64,000 nucleotides of DNA from Pseudomaricurvus alkylphenolicus (lineage in GTDB: Bacteria; Pseudomonadota; Gammaproteobacteria; Pseudomonadales; Cellvibrionaceae). The position numbers and the translations under genes were made by a program. Positions 16,625 through 25,799 of the stretch are shown piece by piece. The stretch is from positions 368,786 through 432,785 of the forward strand of contig NZ_JAAQPI010000005.1 of NCBI RefSeq assembly GCF_011683955.1. The letters are read 5' to 3'. The notes below the pieces were generated by a model. It did no database searches. It was not told the origin of the DNA and saw nothing but the letters and a program-made list of their open reading frames with translations. The first letter of the stretch is position 1; each line of letters begins with the position of its first letter.

Positions 16625-18421
16625 TCAGAATTGAAAATGTTCCGCCGACAGCGTCATTAGGCTTTCGGCGCCGGCGTTAATCACCTGGACGCAGGTACGG
16701 GTGCGCGGCAGCAGGTGGTTGAAATAAAACTGAGCCGTGAGGATTTTGGAACGATAGAATTCGGGCTCTGCGGTGCCCGATTCCAACTTCCGAGCCGCCA
16801 CCGCCGCACTTTGTGCCCACAAGTAGGCAAGACAAACATAGCCGCAGTACATCAAATAATTGACGGAGGCAGCGCCGACCTCTTCAGGGTTACTCCGCGC
16901 GCGCTCCCCGATGTTGAGTGTCATCGTTTGCCATTCAGTCGTCAGCTCTCTGAGTTTGGCCAGCAGTGGCCCAAGCGTCTGGTGCTCCGCTTCCAGATCG
17001 CAGAATACGTCGATTTGATTGATAAATGTTTGCAGCGTGATCAGCCCAGCCCCCAGTACCTTGCGGCCCAGTAAATCCAAAGCCTGAACACCTGTGGTAC
17101 CTTCATACAGCATGGCAATACGGGCGTCGCGCACGTTTTGCTCCATGCCCCATTCGCGTATGTAGCCGTGTCCGCCAAAACACTGCAGGCCCTGGTTGGC
17201 TGCTTCAAAGCCGGTTTCACTGGCAAAGGCCTTGGCAATAGGCGTCAGAAAATCCAGCTGACTTTTGGCCGCGTTGCGAGTTGCCTCATCGTTGCCGCGC
17301 TCAGCCAGGTCCAGCTGTTGGGACAAGTAGTAAATCAGCAACCGGTTACCTTCGGCGAACGCCTTTTGGGTCAATAGCATACGCCGAACGTCGGGGTGCA
17401 CGATAATCGGGTCAGCGGGTCCGTTAGGGTTTTGGGGGCCGGTGGGCGCGCGCATCTGCAAGCGTTCACGGGCATAGGCCAGGGATTTCTGGAAGCCGAG
17501 TTCGGCGTGAGCAACACCCTGAGTGGCTGCAGCAATGCGAGAGGCGTTCATAAAAGTGAACATGGCCATCAAACCACGATTGGACTCACCCAGCAAATAG
17601 CCTTTGGCGCCATCGAAGTTCATCACACAGGTGGCACTGGCTTTAATACCCATCTTATGCTCAATAGAGCCACAGCGAACAGAATTGCGCTCTCTAAGGT
17701 TGCCGTCATCACAGAGGTACTTGGGCACAATAAACAGTGAAATACCCTTGGTACCCTCAGGCGCGTCCGGAAGTCGTGCCAGCACAATGTGAACAATATT
17801 CTCGGTCAGGTCGTGTTCACCGCCGGTAATAAATATCTTGGTACCAGTGATGTTGTAGGAGCCATCCTGGTTGGGTTCAGCTTTGGTGCGCAACAGACCC
17901 AGATCGGTACCGCAATGAGGTTCCGTGAGGCACATCGTCGCATTCCAGCTCCCGTCGATTAATTTGCGTTCATATAAACTTCGCTGCTCGTGAGTGCCAA
18001 ATTCCGCCAGAGTCTCAATGGCCCCTGATTGCCCAGCGGTATAAAGGGCGAAGCCTGTGTTCGCGGCGGTCAGCATTTCACTCAGAACCCGACCCAGAGA
18101 AGAGGGCAGCCCCTGACCACCATAGTCGGCAGCTCCCGTTACAGAAGCCCAACCACCGTCGGCGTAGAGTCGATAGGCCTCTTTAAAGCCATGAGGGGTG
18201 TTCACTACCCCGTCGTTCCAATGGCAGCCTTCTTCATCACCACTGCGATTGATTGGAACCAGAGCGTTCTCACAAAATTTGGCAAATTCGTCGAGGATGG
18301 CATCCACCATTTCCGGGCTGGCGTCTTCTCCACCGGGAAGGGAGGCGTAGTGGGTATCGAAGCCGAGAACTTCTTTCATGGCAAAACGGATATCCCGCAT
18401 TGGTGCTTTGTAATTTGTCAT
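16625..18421 (-). CDS. Acyl-CoA dehydrogenase (long, about 600-residue type)
   Basis: A 598-residue FAD-dependent acyl-CoA dehydrogenase of the long subgroup with a C-terminal extension. MCLTEPHCGTDLG and YNITGTKIFITGGEHDL are the flavin and substrate loops. FGGHGYIREWGMEQNVRDAR leads to IAMLYEGTTGVQALDL, where the Glu in YEGT is the expected catalytic base. It would introduce the alpha-beta double bond in beta-oxidation of an acyl-CoA. ATG 18421 gives the conserved N-terminus YKAPMRDIRFAMKEVLGF; the frame is open to 18463 but that adds unrelated residues. It is divergent from a TetR gene, and an operator-like dyad at 18468-18490 lies between the two starts. That dyad also occurs before the TonB receptor at 19511. 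Confidence 0.93.
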   Translation of the reverse strand: MTNYKAPMRDIRFAMKEVLGFDTHYASLPGGEDASPEMVDAILDEFAKFCENALVPINRSGDEEGCHWNDGVVNTPHGFKEAYRLYADGGWASVTGAADYGGQGLPSSLGRVLSEMLTAANTGFALYTAGQSGAIETLAEFGTHEQRSLYERKLIDGSWNATMCLTEPHCGTDLGLLRTKAEPNQDGSYNITGTKIFITGGEHDLTENIVHIVLARLPDAPEGTKGISLFIVPKYLCDDGNLRERNSVRCGSIEHKMGIKASATCVMNFDGAKGYLLGESNRGLMAMFTFMNASRIAAATQGVAHAELGFQKSLAYARERLQMRAPTGPQNPNGPADPIIVHPDVRRMLLTQKAFAEGNRLLIYYLSQQLDLAERGNDEATRNAAKSQLDFLTPIAKAFASETGFEAANQGLQCFGGHGYIREWGMEQNVRDARIAMLYEGTTGVQALDLLGRKVLGAGLITLQTFINQIDVFCDLEAEHQTLGPLLAKLRELTTEWQTMTLNIGERARSNPEEVGAASVNYLMYCGYVCLAYLWAQSAAVAARKLESGTAEPEFYRSKILTAQFYFNHLLPRTRTCVQVINAGAESLMTLSAEHFQF

Positions 18422-18467
18422 GGTTCTGATTCGTCTGTGTTGTCTCCATTGGCAATATGCCATAATT

Positions 18468-18490
18468 TATTTGTTTATCGCAAGCAAATA
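18468..18490. promoter_or_regulatory. Operator-like dyad A (TATTTGTTT-N5-AAGCAAATA)
   Basis: The sequence is TATTTGTTT, ATCGC, AAGCAAATA: outer arms TATTTG and CAAATA are exact reverse complements. It lies between the divergent acyl-CoA dehydrogenase and TetR genes. Two further copies (19365-19387 and, inverted, 19384-19406) lie before the TonB receptor gene. The repeated, dyad-symmetric nature makes it the likely binding site of the TetR protein encoded at 18591. Confidence 0.75.
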
Positions 18491-18590
18491 TATTTCAGGA
18501 TTTTGTTGCCGCTCTATTGGGGTCCGCCTTGACCGGGTCCAACCAATACGGTTTACTGACGCCTTTCCAGCCTGGTCCCTTAATCCATCA

Positions 18591-19265
18591 ATGCCAAAAA
18601 CAACCGCCCCCGATACCTCTGCATCAACCACTGCCAAACACCAGCGCAGGACTCACCTGGAACGAACAGAACTGTCCGATCGCCGAATGTTTGAGGCAAC
18701 GGAATCACTGATTCTGGAGGTGGGGACACAAAAGACCACGCTTAAGGAAGTGGGCGAGAGAGCCGGTTACAGCCGAGGACTGGCCAATGCTCGCTTTGGC
18801 AACAAGGAAACCCTATTCCTCAAGTTGGCCGACCGATGCCGGCGGCTGTGGCTGGATGAGCTGAATCAGGCGGCGGGTGACAAGCGCGGCCTGGCGGCCT
18901 TTTTATCCCGTTTTGATGCGATAGCCTCCTACAGCAGTAATTCTCCGGAAGATGCCAGGGTTATGTATATTCTCTGGTTCGAGTCAGTCGGCTCCAATTC
19001 GGACATGAAAGAGAGCCTGGCCCGCTTTCATCAACAGGCTCGGGACGATATCCGCAATCTGATTATTGATGCCAAGGCGGCCGGGGAGATCGCCCAGGAT
19101 ATCAGCCCCGAATGCTTTGCGGCGCACTTTACCTCCACCTTGTTTGGCCTCTGCTACCAATGGGTGGTTAATCCCTACGCGATCGACGTTGCTCAGCTCA
19201 TGGCCGATATCAAGCAGCAGATGCTGCTGGTGTTAAGACCTACCTCCAGTGTCCACCCTGAATAG
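18591..19265 (+). CDS. TetR-family transcriptional regulator
   Basis: A protein of about 224 residues from ATG 18591. The HTH reads MFEATESLILEVGTQKTTLK, then EVGERAGYSRGLANARFGNKETLF, with the TetR recognition-helix pattern, followed by a helical ligand domain and a C-terminal AHFTSTLFGLCYQWVVNPYAI segment. The frame is open upstream as far as about 18420, but those residues are not family-like. No clear Shine-Dalgarno was seen, so the start is uncertain. Its position between acyl-CoA dehydrogenase and TonB receptor genes, all flanked by copies of one dyad, suggests it represses this fatty-acid or lipid uptake and oxidation set in response to an acyl-CoA-type effector (inference). Confidence 0.85.
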   Translation: MPKTTAPDTSASTTAKHQRRTHLERTELSDRRMFEATESLILEVGTQKTTLKEVGERAGYSRGLANARFGNKETLFLKLADRCRRLWLDELNQAAGDKRGLAAFLSRFDAIASYSSNSPEDARVMYILWFESVGSNSDMKESLARFHQQARDDIRNLIIDAKAAGEIAQDISPECFAAHFTSTLFGLCYQWVVNPYAIDVAQLMADIKQQMLLVLRPTSSVHPE

Positions 19266-19364
19266 CCGATTGGTTTAGCCCAATCATCATCACCGACTAT
19301 AGATCTGTATTTTTACAGGGCAGTCCCTCAAGTCTCAGGTTGACATCAAATGTACTCGCCTATA

Positions 19365-19406
19365 TATTTGTTTGAAACAAGCAAATTGCTTGCGACAAAC
19401 AAACGC
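19365..19406. promoter_or_regulatory. Overlapping operator-like dyads B and C before the TonB receptor
   Basis: Site B (19365-19387) reads TATTTGTTT-GAAAC-AAGCAAATT. Site C (19384-19406) is inverted: TTGCTTGCGACAAACAAA on the plus strand. Site C shares 17 of 18 bases with the reverse complement of site A at 18468-18490 (TTGCTTGCGA, T or C, AAACAAA). The two sites overlap by 4 bp, as is seen with cooperative TetR operators, and lie about 105-145 bp before the receptor ATG. Confidence 0.75.
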
Positions 19407-19510
19407 CTAGAGCGCAGGTTCAGTGCCAATACAAACATCATAGATCTGAGTAGATTTGAATAAACCCTAACCAGTGGCCCAATAACGACTATCAGAGAGC
19501 AGGTAACCCT

Positions 19511-21721
19511 ATGTTTATTAACAATATTCCAGGAAAAAATGTCCTCAAAACCCTTCCCGCAGCCATCGCCCTGGGCCTGTGCGGCACAGCCGCTGCCGAG
19601 GAAGATGAGGCACTAAAACGAAGCGCTGCAAGCATTATGCTGGAAGAGGTAGTAGTCACCGCCACAAAGAAAGCCTCTGCCGAACAGTTGCAGGACATTC
19701 CCATAGCAGCCACCGCCTACAGTGAGGATCAGCTGTTGATTTTGAATGTTCGGGATCTGAAAGGCCTGTCTCACACCATGCCGAATGTGTCCATGGATGA
19801 ATCCGGTACCACCAAAGGCGTCGCCAATTTCTCGTTTCGGGGGCTCGGGGTTAACAGCTCTATTCCTTCCGTTGACCCAACGGTGGGTGTGTTTATTGAT
19901 GGCGTTTATCTGGGCACCAATTACGGGGTGGTGTTCGACCAGTTTGATCTGGCGGGCATCGAAGTCTTGAGAGGTCCTCAGGGATTGCTGTTCGGCCGTA
20001 ATGTTACCGGTGGCGCCGTAGTGGTCAACACCAAGAATCCGACTAGCGAGTTTGAAGGTTCGATAAGAACGGCCATCGAATCCGGGCTCAACAAGTATGT
20101 TATGGCTTCCGTCTCCGGTCCCGTGATTGAAGACAAACTGCTGGCCAAGCTCGCTGTCTATATGAATGACGACGATGGTTATTTCGACAACAAATTCAAT
20201 GGTAATAATGACTTTGGTGAATCCCGAACCGAATTGATTCGCGGCGGCATGACCTGGTTAGGCGACGAGAGCGCCGAGTTGACCGTCAAATACGAACACG
20301 GGAAGTCTGATGGCGATGGACCTGCGTCCCAAAATCATGCGCTGTTCCAGCGTGACTCTCTGGATTTTTCCATTGACGAGGAAGGCTTCTATGACACGGA
20401 GTGGGATTTTGTTTCCGCCAAATACACGGTCGATCTGGGTGCCGGTGTATTAACCAATATCATTGGCTGGCGAGATATGGAGCACGCCACTCTAATCGAC
20501 GCAGATGCCACTCCAATTTTTGGCTTTCACGCCAGCTCTGTTACTCAAGCTGAACAGTTCAGTGAAGAATTGCGTTACAACATCACCCTCGATGATTGGG
20601 TGGATGTGACCGCAGGATTCTATTATTTCACTCAAGACCTCACCTATGTGGAACATCGCAGTATTGCTGGTGGCGCTCTCAATCTCAATGGCGGAGGCAC
20701 ACTGGATCAAACCACCGTTGGAATCTTTGCCTCGGCAGACTGGCGCTTGAGCGATACAGTGACGTTAAATACCGGTGTTCGCTATACCATCGAAGAAAAG
20801 TCCGCAAAGCTTGCCACATTCAGTCCGTTGTTACCTTGCCGCGTTGACTCCGCCAGCTGCCTGGACCACGACTTTGACGATGATGAAGAATGGGCAAATG
20901 TGACTCCCAAGATCGGCGTGCAGTGGTTCGTCGATGAGAATACCCAGGTGTATGCCAGCTACAGTAAAGGTTTTCGTTCCGGCGGTTACAACATGCGCAA
21001 CGTATCGCCCACGGTTGAACCGGGACCATTCGATGAAGAAGAACAGGATTCCTTTGAAATCGGTGTCAAACTGGACACACTGGAGGGCAGGTTGCGTTTG
21101 AACGCAGCAGCGTTCTACAACACGATCACGGATATGCAGCGAGAAGTGCTGGTGCCCGATGAAACGGCCGGTACCGCGCAAACCATCCAGAACACCGCAG
21201 ATGCAACGATCAGCGGCGTAGAACTGGAACTGACGGCGGTTCTGACAGAACAGCTCTTGCTGGGGGTCAACCTTGGAATTCTGGATGGAGACTACGACAA
21301 GGTGGAGTACGACATCAGTGGCGACGGTTTGGTTGACGATACCGATGAGGGTTTAAGCCTGCCACGTCTGGCGCCGCTCAGCGCCGGTATAAGCCTCACC
21401 TGGCAAGATGAAATATTCTCAGGCCATTCCTTGTTAGCACGCGTTTCCTTTAATCACCGTGACGAAGCTGCATACAACGACAATAATGTGGGCTATCTCA
21501 ATGCCGCGGATATTGTGGATGCCAATATCTCCTTTACCACCGCCGACGAATCAATCACTGTCTCCGTATTCGGCCGCAACTTGAAGGATGAGGTGTCCCA
21601 CGGCGGCAATACGCCGTTGCCCAGTGCTCCGTTATTTGGTTACTCCGGGGGCTCGGCACCTTCTTTCTCGCCATTAACCAAAGGCAGGATTTACGGCGCG
21701 GAATTCGCCTATCGATTTTAA
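19511..21721 (+). CDS. TonB-dependent outer-membrane receptor
   Basis: A 736-residue receptor. There is a signal peptide (MFINNIPGKNVLKTLPAAIA, ending around LCGTAAAEE), then a TonB-box-like LEEVVVTATKKASAEQLQD, the plug domain (FRGLGVNSSIPSVDPTVGVF, then IEVLRGPQGLLFGRNVTGGAV), and a 22-strand barrel ending in the aromatic EFAYRF. The ligand is unknown. Because the operon continues with an enoyl-CoA hydratase, and two operator-like dyads shared with an acyl-CoA dehydrogenase/TetR pair lie upstream, a hydrophobic carbon source such as a lipid, steroid or hydrocarbon-derived acid is more likely than a siderophore (inference). ATG 19511 has an AGCAGG ribosome binding site. Confidence 0.93.
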   Translation: MFINNIPGKNVLKTLPAAIALGLCGTAAAEEDEALKRSAASIMLEEVVVTATKKASAEQLQDIPIAATAYSEDQLLILNVRDLKGLSHTMPNVSMDESGTTKGVANFSFRGLGVNSSIPSVDPTVGVFIDGVYLGTNYGVVFDQFDLAGIEVLRGPQGLLFGRNVTGGAVVVNTKNPTSEFEGSIRTAIESGLNKYVMASVSGPVIEDKLLAKLAVYMNDDDGYFDNKFNGNNDFGESRTELIRGGMTWLGDESAELTVKYEHGKSDGDGPASQNHALFQRDSLDFSIDEEGFYDTEWDFVSAKYTVDLGAGVLTNIIGWRDMEHATLIDADATPIFGFHASSVTQAEQFSEELRYNITLDDWVDVTAGFYYFTQDLTYVEHRSIAGGALNLNGGGTLDQTTVGIFASADWRLSDTVTLNTGVRYTIEEKSAKLATFSPLLPCRVDSASCLDHDFDDDEEWANVTPKIGVQWFVDENTQVYASYSKGFRSGGYNMRNVSPTVEPGPFDEEEQDSFEIGVKLDTLEGRLRLNAAAFYNTITDMQREVLVPDETAGTAQTIQNTADATISGVELELTAVLTEQLLLGVNLGILDGDYDKVEYDISGDGLVDDTDEGLSLPRLAPLSAGISLTWQDEIFSGHSLLARVSFNHRDEAAYNDNNVGYLNAADIVDANISFTTADESITVSVFGRNLKDEVSHGGNTPLPSAPLFGYSGGSAPSFSPLTKGRIYGAEFAYRF

Positions 21722-21740
21722 CAAACAGCGGGGGTTACTC

Positions 21741-22547
21741 ATGTTGGAAACCAAAGAATATCGTCGTCTGTCGCTTACGCGAAATGGTGGGGTTTTGATA
21801 GTGACCCTGAACTCAGGTCACAAAGCCAACGCTTTTTGCCTGGAGTCCATGCAGGAATTGAACGATGTGGCTAACACTGTCGCGGAGGACATGGATGTGT
21901 CCGCAGTCATTCTGACCGGTCAGTCTCAGATATTCAGTGGGGGCATGAACCTGAGTGACTCCAGTGTACTTGAACCCGCCGGCCGCAATTTACAAGAGTT
22001 GCGTCGCGGCGCTGCGCTTGGGGCAAAAATGTGCCGCGCCTGGGAGTCCATTGAAGCACTGACCATTGCCGCTATTGAGGGCGGTTGCGTGGGGGCGGGT
22101 GTGGCTCTGTCCCTTGCCCTGGATTTGAGAGTTTGTGCTGAAAACAGCCTGCTGTATGTCCCGGAGATTGAACGCGGCATGAACATGAGCTGGCAGAGTG
22201 TGCCCCGCAGCGTCAGTCTGATTGGTCCCGCGAAAACCAAGCGTATGTTTATGCTGGCGGAGAAGGTGACTGCCGCACAGGCGTTAGACTGGGGCTGGGC
22301 GGACTATTTATCAGCTTCCGGCACGACCGTCGATCAAGCCTTGCAGCTGGCCAAACAAATGGAAAAACTCCCTCCCATTTCAGTGCGCATGTGCAAACAG
22401 TCCATTAACGTCGCGGCTAATGCCCTTAATCACGCCGTCAGCTATATGGATGCTGATCAACTGGTATTGACGCAACACAGCGAAGACTACCGCGAAGGGA
22501 TTGATTCATTTCTGGAAAAACGGGAACCCAGTTATCGGGGGTGTTGA
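21741..22547 (+). CDS. Enoyl-CoA hydratase/isomerase (crotonase) family protein
   Basis: A 268-residue crotonase-fold protein. The oxyanion-hole segments are visible as AVILTGQSQIFSGGMNLSD (about residues 55-73) and AAIEGGCVGAGVALSLALDL (about 110-129), followed by VPEIERGMNMSWQSVPR. It would hydrate or isomerise an enoyl-CoA in beta-oxidation. The second segment has G-A-G-V-A rather than the more usual G-G-G-x-E, and a catalytic Glu is not clearly placed, so isomerase or hydrolase activity is also possible. It is 19 bp after the TonB receptor and shares its promoter. The upstream operator-like sites tie it to the acyl-CoA dehydrogenase and TetR genes. Confidence 0.88.
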   Translation: MLETKEYRRLSLTRNGGVLIVTLNSGHKANAFCLESMQELNDVANTVAEDMDVSAVILTGQSQIFSGGMNLSDSSVLEPAGRNLQELRRGAALGAKMCRAWESIEALTIAAIEGGCVGAGVALSLALDLRVCAENSLLYVPEIERGMNMSWQSVPRSVSLIGPAKTKRMFMLAEKVTAAQALDWGWADYLSASGTTVDQALQLAKQMEKLPPISVRMCKQSINVAANALNHAVSYMDADQLVLTQHSEDYREGIDSFLEKREPSYRGC

Positions 22548-22652
22548 AATTTCACTGCTGTTCTCCCAAATTGACTGTTGACAAGATAGAACATTGGTTT
22601 CACCATAAAGGCAATCAGTGAAAAACTAATCGTATCTAACGACAAAGCACCT

Positions 22653-22718
22653 ATGAACAGACGCGCACCCCAGCGCTGCTCAGATACCCACTATCTGAGC
22701 GAGTGGTTTGACGAATAA
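22653..22718 (+). CDS. Possible 21-residue peptide, function unknown
   Basis: ATG 22653 opens a short frame encoding MNRRAPQRCSDTHYLSEWFD plus E, ending TAA at 22716-22718. It is followed 2 bp later by a strong GC-rich hairpin, giving the layout of a short transcript. No good Shine-Dalgarno precedes it and I recognise no family. It may be a chance ORF or the 3' portion of a non-coding RNA; a 9-bp hairpin lies inside it. Confidence 0.2.
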   Translation: MNRRAPQRCSDTHYLSEWFDE

Positions 22719-22720
22719 GA

Positions 22721-22747
22721 CACCCACCCGGTGACTCCGGGTGGGTG
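22721..22747 (+). terminator. GC-rich hairpin, probable terminator after the enoyl-CoA hydratase operon
   Basis: CACCCACCCGG (22721-22731), loop TGACT, CCGGGTGGGTG (22737-22747): a perfect 11-bp stem, followed by ATCTTGCGTT. The T-tract is poor, so termination may be partial or Rho-assisted. Confidence 0.6.
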
Positions 22748-22986
22748 ATCTTGCGTTCGTGCTCTGTCTACCCCGCCAAAGCATCCTTGTCTAGATCATC
22801 ACAGCCAATACTTTCTGGCTGACTACAATTTAGAAATACACGGTTTTAGGAAATCCGCCTGCGGTTTTGTGCTGCTATTTCCTGGAATCATCATCCCGGT
22901 TTGCCCGTGTTTCGAGCAAACCGACGCTATCTTCTGCGCATATGCCGGGGATATTTATCGAATTCTGCGGGGTAGAGGAGAAAATT

Positions 22987-25794
22987 ATGTTCTATAAGAA
23001 ACATCCACTCGCCCGTGCCGTTGCTTTGAGTGGCATCGCGCTCAGCTCGACGACATTTTTAGCACAAGCAGCAGATCAGCAGCTGACTGAGAATGATCTG
23101 CTGGAAGAAATTGTAATTACTGGTACCCATATCAAGGGACTGGATATGGACGGCGCCATGCAGGCGGTGCAACTCGATCGCGAAGATATTGCCGAGTCAG
23201 GCGCAGCCAGCGCTGCTGAGATCTTACGTGACCTGACTCAGACCGGTGGTGGCAGCGGCACCTTTTCCACCTCCACGGGGGGCCCACTTTCCGGCCAGAC
23301 TCCGGTGGGTGCAGGCGGAGTTTCTCTGCGGGGACTCGGCACCGCCTCCACTCTGACGCTGGTCAATGGGCGGCGTATGTCAGTCAGTTCGTTTGCCAAC
23401 GGCACAGAGTCATTTATCGATGTAAACTCGATACCCTCTGCCGCCATCGAGCGAGTAGAGGTTTTGCCCAGCGGGGCATCGGCCACTTATGGAGCTGATG
23501 CTGTTGCCGGAGTGGTGAATATTATTCTTCGTGAAGACTTTGAAGGCAGCGAGTTGTCAATCTCCGGAGGCAACTCAGCCGAGTCCACTGATGAAGGACG
23601 CTACAACCTGAACTGGGTATGGGGCGGGAACACCGAAAACTCCAACACCATGGTGTTGGTGGACTACTATAGCCGCAGCGGTTTCTATGATCGCGACCGC
23701 TCTATTTCGGAAAATTCTGTTAGACCCAGTCAGCAAGGTATCTATCCGAGCTTTAACGATCTGTTTTTCAACTTCTACGATGTGATCCAGAAGCAAGCCG
23801 ATGGTGGCTGTCCGGTCGATCAGGCAGGCTTTAGCGGTTTTGGTGAATATTGTGAATTGGATGCCAACCAGTTTGCCTCTATTGATGATGAGTACGAAAG
23901 CCTCGGTGTGGTGGCCACTCATGAATGGGATATTTCCGACAGGCTCTCACTGTTTACAGAGTTAATGTACCAAACCTATAAAACCCAGGGGGTCAGTTCG
24001 CCGGCGAAATTTAATGGCGCTCCCGTGGACCCTGAAAGTCCGCTCTGGCCCGCCAGTGTGATTGCAGATATGGAAACCGAAGGCTCCTTTAACGAAGACT
24101 TTGGACAATTCTCCGACTACTTTGGGTTCCCCATTTTTGCCTGGGGTGCGTTGCCGGAGCCTCGCGCCGTTGAAGTCGAAAGTGAGTCTTTTCGTCTGGT
24201 GACTGGATTTAAAGGTCAGTGGGATCGTTTCGATTGGGAGCTTGCGGCGACTTACGGGCGCTCGGAATCGGAACAGAGAGGACTTTCCGGACTGGTCAAG
24301 AAAGCGGAACTTTACGATGCGCTTTTAGGCAATATCTGTGATGACGGTACGCGAATTGATCGCTGGGAGGTGGATCTGGTGGATGATGGCGCCTCCTATA
24401 ATGGCGGTAGCTGTGAAGATCTGGGTAAATCCACACTCTGGTATGATCCATTCAACGGTCAAACTGAACAGATGCAAGGAGTCCGTGAACTAATCGAGAC
24501 TCAGGCCAGCCGTGAAGGCGAGAGTTCGGTCTGGTCCCTTGACGCCGTGATCTCAGGGCAGCTGTTCAGTCTGCAGGGGCGGGATGTCTATGGTGCTTTG
24601 GGGGCAGAGTTTCGGCGCGAAGAGGTTGAGGACACCCCCTCGGCTGATGCTACCGCAACCTCAGACAATCCTGAGCCTATCCTCGGGTTCAGCTCTACCG
24701 GTGCAGACTATGAACGGGATCAATTCGCCCTGTTTGGAGAAATGTTCATTCCCCTAAGCGAAAACTTCGAACTGCAGTTGGCGGCCCGCTATGATGACTA
24801 CGACGATTTCGGCTCCGATATCAATCCCAAAATAGGATTTCGCTATCAGCCGATCGAAGCGTTGATCCTGCGTGGTAACTGGTCTACCTCGTTCCGGGCG
24901 CCATCTCTTGCCCAGGCTGGTGCCAGCACACTCTTGTCCAGCTACAGCATTGACTGCCTCGATACGCCGATTGCCTGTAACGGAGACAGCAGCGCTGACG
25001 GCGCTTCTTTGTTATCGGAAGACTTGGGCAACCCGGATTTGGAACCGGAAGAGGCGACAACCTGGGGCTTTGGTTTCGTATTCAAGCCAACTGAAGATAT
25101 TGATGTCAGTGTCGATTACTGGAATATTGAACACGAGAACCTGATCGGTATTGATGAGGATGATTTTATCCGTAAAGCCTTCGCCGGTGAGTATGCCGTC
25201 ACCACCGAGAGTTTGCCGACGGGTCAGCCAGGGCTCCAGGTTAATCCCGGTGGGTTTGTGGTTGATGCTCACTTCCCTCTGGCAAACCTTGGGGAGCAAA
25301 CCACCAGCGGCGTGGACTTTGCCTATACTCAGTACATTGATACCAATAATCTGGGCAGCTTTACCATCAAGTTCGATGCCACCTACCTTGACGAGTTTGA
25401 TCGTGATTCCTCTGATTTTTCTGAAATAGAAAGTCTTGCGGGTGACTACAAGTATCCGCGCTGGCTGGTTAACGCCAAGGTGCGCTGGCGCTACGACAGT
25501 TGGAGAGCTTCGCTATCCGCCAACTACACTCACGATTACCAGGACGACCCCAGTAATCAGGTGCGCGATGCTCTGGGTCTTGGAGATGACGATGAGGTGG
25601 ATGTGAGCTCCTGGACGGTTTGGGACTTGAGCCTGAGTTACGACTTGCCCAGCGAAAGTTATGTCACCTTAAAGGTGGACAATCTTTTTGATCGCGAACC
25701 GCCTCTGGTATTGGGTACCGGTGCTAATGTGGATCATACCAACCACTCCTCCATGGGGCGCTTTGTCACTCTCAACTACACTCACGTATTTTGA
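22987..25794 (+). CDS. TonB-dependent outer-membrane receptor (first gene of cyanophycin-type operon)
   Basis: A 935-residue receptor from ATG 22987, with AGAGGAG six bases upstream. The signal peptide ends near STTFLAQAADQ. The TonB box region is LLEEIVITGTHIKGLDMDG. The plug includes GGVSLRGLGTASTLTLVNGR and IERVEVLPSGASATYGADAV; the barrel ends in FVTLNYTHVF. The G-L-G-x-x-x-T-L-x-L-V-N-G-R signature belongs to the large receptor group often linked to peptide or oligosaccharide uptake rather than ferric siderophores. Only 5 bp separate it from a YfcC-type permease, followed by isoaspartyl dipeptidase and cyanophycinase genes, so its ligand is probably a beta-aspartyl or cyanophycin-derived peptide. 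Confidence 0.92.
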   Translation: MFYKKHPLARAVALSGIALSSTTFLAQAADQQLTENDLLEEIVITGTHIKGLDMDGAMQAVQLDREDIAESGAASAAEILRDLTQTGGGSGTFSTSTGGPLSGQTPVGAGGVSLRGLGTASTLTLVNGRRMSVSSFANGTESFIDVNSIPSAAIERVEVLPSGASATYGADAVAGVVNIILREDFEGSELSISGGNSAESTDEGRYNLNWVWGGNTENSNTMVLVDYYSRSGFYDRDRSISENSVRPSQQGIYPSFNDLFFNFYDVIQKQADGGCPVDQAGFSGFGEYCELDANQFASIDDEYESLGVVATHEWDISDRLSLFTELMYQTYKTQGVSSPAKFNGAPVDPESPLWPASVIADMETEGSFNEDFGQFSDYFGFPIFAWGALPEPRAVEVESESFRLVTGFKGQWDRFDWELAATYGRSESEQRGLSGLVKKAELYDALLGNICDDGTRIDRWEVDLVDDGASYNGGSCEDLGKSTLWYDPFNGQTEQMQGVRELIETQASREGESSVWSLDAVISGQLFSLQGRDVYGALGAEFRREEVEDTPSADATATSDNPEPILGFSSTGADYERDQFALFGEMFIPLSENFELQLAARYDDYDDFGSDINPKIGFRYQPIEALILRGNWSTSFRAPSLAQAGASTLLSSYSIDCLDTPIACNGDSSADGASLLSEDLGNPDLEPEEATTWGFGFVFKPTEDIDVSVDYWNIEHENLIGIDEDDFIRKAFAGEYAVTTESLPTGQPGLQVNPGGFVVDAHFPLANLGEQTTSGVDFAYTQYIDTNNLGSFTIKFDATYLDEFDRDSSDFSEIESLAGDYKYPRWLVNAKVRWRYDSWRASLSANYTHDYQDDPSNQVRDALGLGDDDEVDVSSWTVWDLSLSYDLPSESYVTLKVDNLFDREPPLVLGTGANVDHTNHSSMGRFVTLNYTHVF

Positions 25795-25799
25795 TCAAA

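Larger units (their letters stand above)
22548..22986. other. Intergenic region of 439 bp with two hairpins and a possible 21-codon ORF
   Basis: No standard gene is seen. The region contains an ORF of 21 codons (22653-22718), a hairpin GCTCAGATA-CCCAC-TATCTGAGC (22678-22700) inside it, and a terminator-like hairpin (22721-22747). Further right is the leader of the next TonB receptor gene. The frame of that receptor is open back to 22867 but the residues are not signal-like. The start belongs at 22987. Confidence 0.6.

Noticed and set aside
22867..22986. Longer N-terminus for the TonB receptor of the cyanophycin-type operon
   Set aside because: The 40 extra residues precede the signal peptide and a strong AGAGGAG site sits before ATG 22987.
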